Shown one piece after another: positions 31,901-33,049 of a stretch of 33,049 nucleotides of DNA. Under the pieces are notes generated by a model. That model ran no database searches. It was not told the DNA's origin and was given only the letters and a program-made list of their open reading frames with translations. The position numbers and the translations under genes were made by a program. How positions within the stretch are numbered: the stretch's first letter is position 1; each line of letters starts with the position of its first letter. Source of the stretch: Anaerolineae bacterium (lineage in GTDB: Bacteria; Chloroflexota; Anaerolineae; Aggregatilineales; Phototrophicaceae); contig JAPKMU010000007.1 of the NCBI GenBank assembly GCA_026645745.1, positions 1 to 33,049 on the forward strand. The letters are read 5' to 3'.

Positions 31901-32611
31901 ATGGCGGATTTCAACATGGACGACGTTTTCCAGCAGCATCATGATTTGCTGGAACAGGTGGAAAAAGGCGAGAACCTCCAAGCACTTGTAACACGGGCAC
32001 AAACCGTGATCGAACAGGTGCGGCGGTTGGGGCGGACGGTCAAATCGCACCAGAGCCGCCAGCAGTTGGCGTCGATTGCCTCGTTCTGGGCGAAGTATGT
32101 CTTTGATAATACGGCGTCGTATCCGGAGACACTGCTCTATCCTCTCGATCCGAGTGCGCCGCCGCTGCGTCCTGCTGCACTCAATTTTGAAGCCGAAGCC
32201 GGGGCGCAAGCCGCGCCAAGCGTGACGAGTATCCCCATGACGAACGGAACAGGGATTCTTCTGGTCAGTATTACCCAGCCAACCAGCGGCGCTGTCGTGA
32301 ACGCCGGCACGCCCTTTACGGTCGGTGGAATGTACTCAGGACTGCGTTCCGCTCACCGTTTGTTCGTCATCAGCGATGTCGGATTTGTGCTCACGCCGGG
32401 ATTTGCGCCGCCGCAGGATCAGGGGATGTGGATGAGTGAACCGATCTCTCTACAAAAACCCGAATCGATTGTGCTTGGCGTTGGTTTGGCGGTGAGCGAA
32501 GCGGCGATCCAAACGATGACCGCCGCATTTGAAGCGGGGACTCCGGTAGAAGGCACGCCCGACGGAGCGTTGATCTTCTCCCGTTTATGCGCAGTCACCA
32601 TTCATCAATAG
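31901..32611 (+). CDS. Helical plus Ig-like/beta-sandwich protein, unknown function
   Basis: 236 residues. Of two adjacent ATGs (31898, 31901) the second has the better spacing from GGAGG (31891-31895). Residues 1-75 are helical (FQQHHDLLEQVEKGENLQALV), followed by an extended linker and a beta-rich domain from about 118 (LLVSITQPTSGAVVNAGTPFTVGGMYSGL) that looks like a bacterial Ig-like sandwich. There is no signal peptide, so the Ig-like part is cytoplasmic unless exported otherwise. It sits between the CHAT gene (13-base gap) and the TPR gene (42-base gap), so it is probably a partner, inhibitor or substrate of the CHAT protease. That role is inference from position. Confidence 0.72.
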   Translation: MADFNMDDVFQQHHDLLEQVEKGENLQALVTRAQTVIEQVRRLGRTVKSHQSRQQLASIASFWAKYVFDNTASYPETLLYPLDPSAPPLRPAALNFEAEAGAQAAPSVTSIPMTNGTGILLVSITQPTSGAVVNAGTPFTVGGMYSGLRSAHRLFVISDVGFVLTPGFAPPQDQGMWMSEPISLQKPESIVLGVGLAVSEAAIQTMTAAFEAGTPVEGTPDGALIFSRLCAVTIHQ

Positions 32612-32653
32612 GAGCCGTTTTATCTGCGGCATCGAAAAGGGATCATAGGCATC

Positions 32654-33049
32654 ATGACTATCGGTTGGGTCGATCAATACCGCAAGTTAGGAAAACGGTG
32701 GGAACCGCGATTTTCGGAGGCAGCGGCAGTTCTGGATGAACTGATCGAAGATCGGATGGACGAGGATGATTTGATTGAAAATCTCGATGCCATCTCTTAT
32801 CTCATTTCGTACTCGCTCCACTTTGAAACGCTTCAAGCGTCTGCGGCGCGGGCAGCAATCGCGGTTCGCCACTATCTGCCGCTTACGCCTACTGCTGATT
32901 TGCGAGATTTGCAAAGCGCGCTGGCGACTGAGATTAAGTATCTCACCGGGGAGCCAAAAGATGCCAAGCGCGATATTGAAGTGCGTAAGGCATATCTGCT
33001 GGTGTGCATGACTTTGCGCCAGCCGAATCTGGCAAAAGACGAAATCCGC
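32654..33049 (+). CDS. TPR-type helical-repeat protein, paralogue B (cut by window end)
   Basis: 132 visible codons, still open at the window end. It is the close relative of the protein at 12204-13475: 119 of 132 residues are identical and residues 63-132 are identical throughout. The leader (CTGCGGCATCGAAAAGGGA at 32624-32642) is also shared, so the duplication reached into the 5' untranslated region. By analogy the missing part should carry TPR units. It is the third gene of the CHAT cassette. Confidence 0.85.
   Translation, partial: MTIGWVDQYRKLGKRWEPRFSEAAAVLDELIEDRMDEDDLIENLDAISYLISYSLHFETLQASAARAAIAVRHYLPLTPTADLRDLQSALATEIKYLTGEPKDAKRDIEVRKAYLLVCMTLRQPNLAKDEIR
32869..33049 (+). repeat. 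Near-identical inverted duplicate segment (partner at 13080-13260)
   Basis: This is the plus-strand copy of the segment described at 13080-13260, with four synonymous mismatches in 181 bases. The match runs to the end of the window, so its full length is unknown. Confidence 0.93.

Noticed and set aside
1..33049. tRNA/rRNA genes, CRISPR arrays, insertion sequences, attachment sites
   Set aside because: No cloverleaf-like T-loop block, regular spaced repeats, transposase/integrase frames or flanking target duplications were recognised by eye. A dedicated scan could still find a tRNA.

Overview
The window looks like a chromosomal stretch of a Chloroflexota bacterium, probably Anaerolineae-like. 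This is inferred from protein style, not from a marker gene. Many exported proteins carry Pro/Thr/Glu/Ala-rich linkers after a single membrane anchor. FAS1, DUF4397, CARDB-like, VWA, CHAT and TPR/HEAT proteins are abundant, and the sortase and molybdenum enzyme carry long extra membrane or cytosolic parts. No rRNA, tRNA, CRISPR array, transposase or integrase was seen. Coding density is high and no gene-free stretch exceeds 300 bases.

Layout. 1-1178 (-): N-terminal two thirds of a membrane-anchored sulfite-oxidase-type molybdenum enzyme, cut by the window edge. 1307-6742 (+): an M19 dipeptidase with a four-helix membrane protein, a FAS1/DUF4397 exported protein, a HEAT-repeat protein and a secreted beta-propeller of glycoside hydrolase type. 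The last three are each followed by a strong intrinsic terminator, and the three hairpins are related to each other. 6837-9138: a Tat-exported two-domain multicopper oxidase and a membrane-anchored dihaem cytochrome c, divergently transcribed. 9203-11736 (-): a membrane protein with a CARDB-like domain, translationally coupled to a methyltransferase. 11985-12134 (+): an unrecognised 49-residue peptide made of two near-perfect repeats. 12204-14866 (-): a TPR-type protein, RsmI and a ferredoxin. 15020-18730 (-): Crp/Fnr regulator, small membrane protein, sortase, methyltransferase and a stand-alone TipAS drug-binding protein. 18820-22642 (-): an ECF sigma factor with its membrane anti-sigma partner, and a VWA lipoprotein. 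22853-25992: TPR protein, PNPOx-like flavoprotein, HolB and a hydrolase remnant. 26165-29639 (+): polyphosphate kinase and a PQQ-type sugar dehydrogenase. 29806-33049 (+): a CHAT caspase-like protease, a helical/Ig-like protein and a second copy of the TPR-type protein of 12204-13475, cut by the window edge.

The most unusual elements are: the repeat peptide, whose two 18-codon repeats differ only at synonymous third positions; the CHAT / Ig-like / TPR cassette, whose TPR gene has a near-identical inverted paralogue about 19 kb away next to that peptide; and the stand-alone TipAS gene, whose promoter and leader sit between the arms of a 12-base inverted repeat. Functions named here rest on reading motifs by eye. 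No database search was possible.
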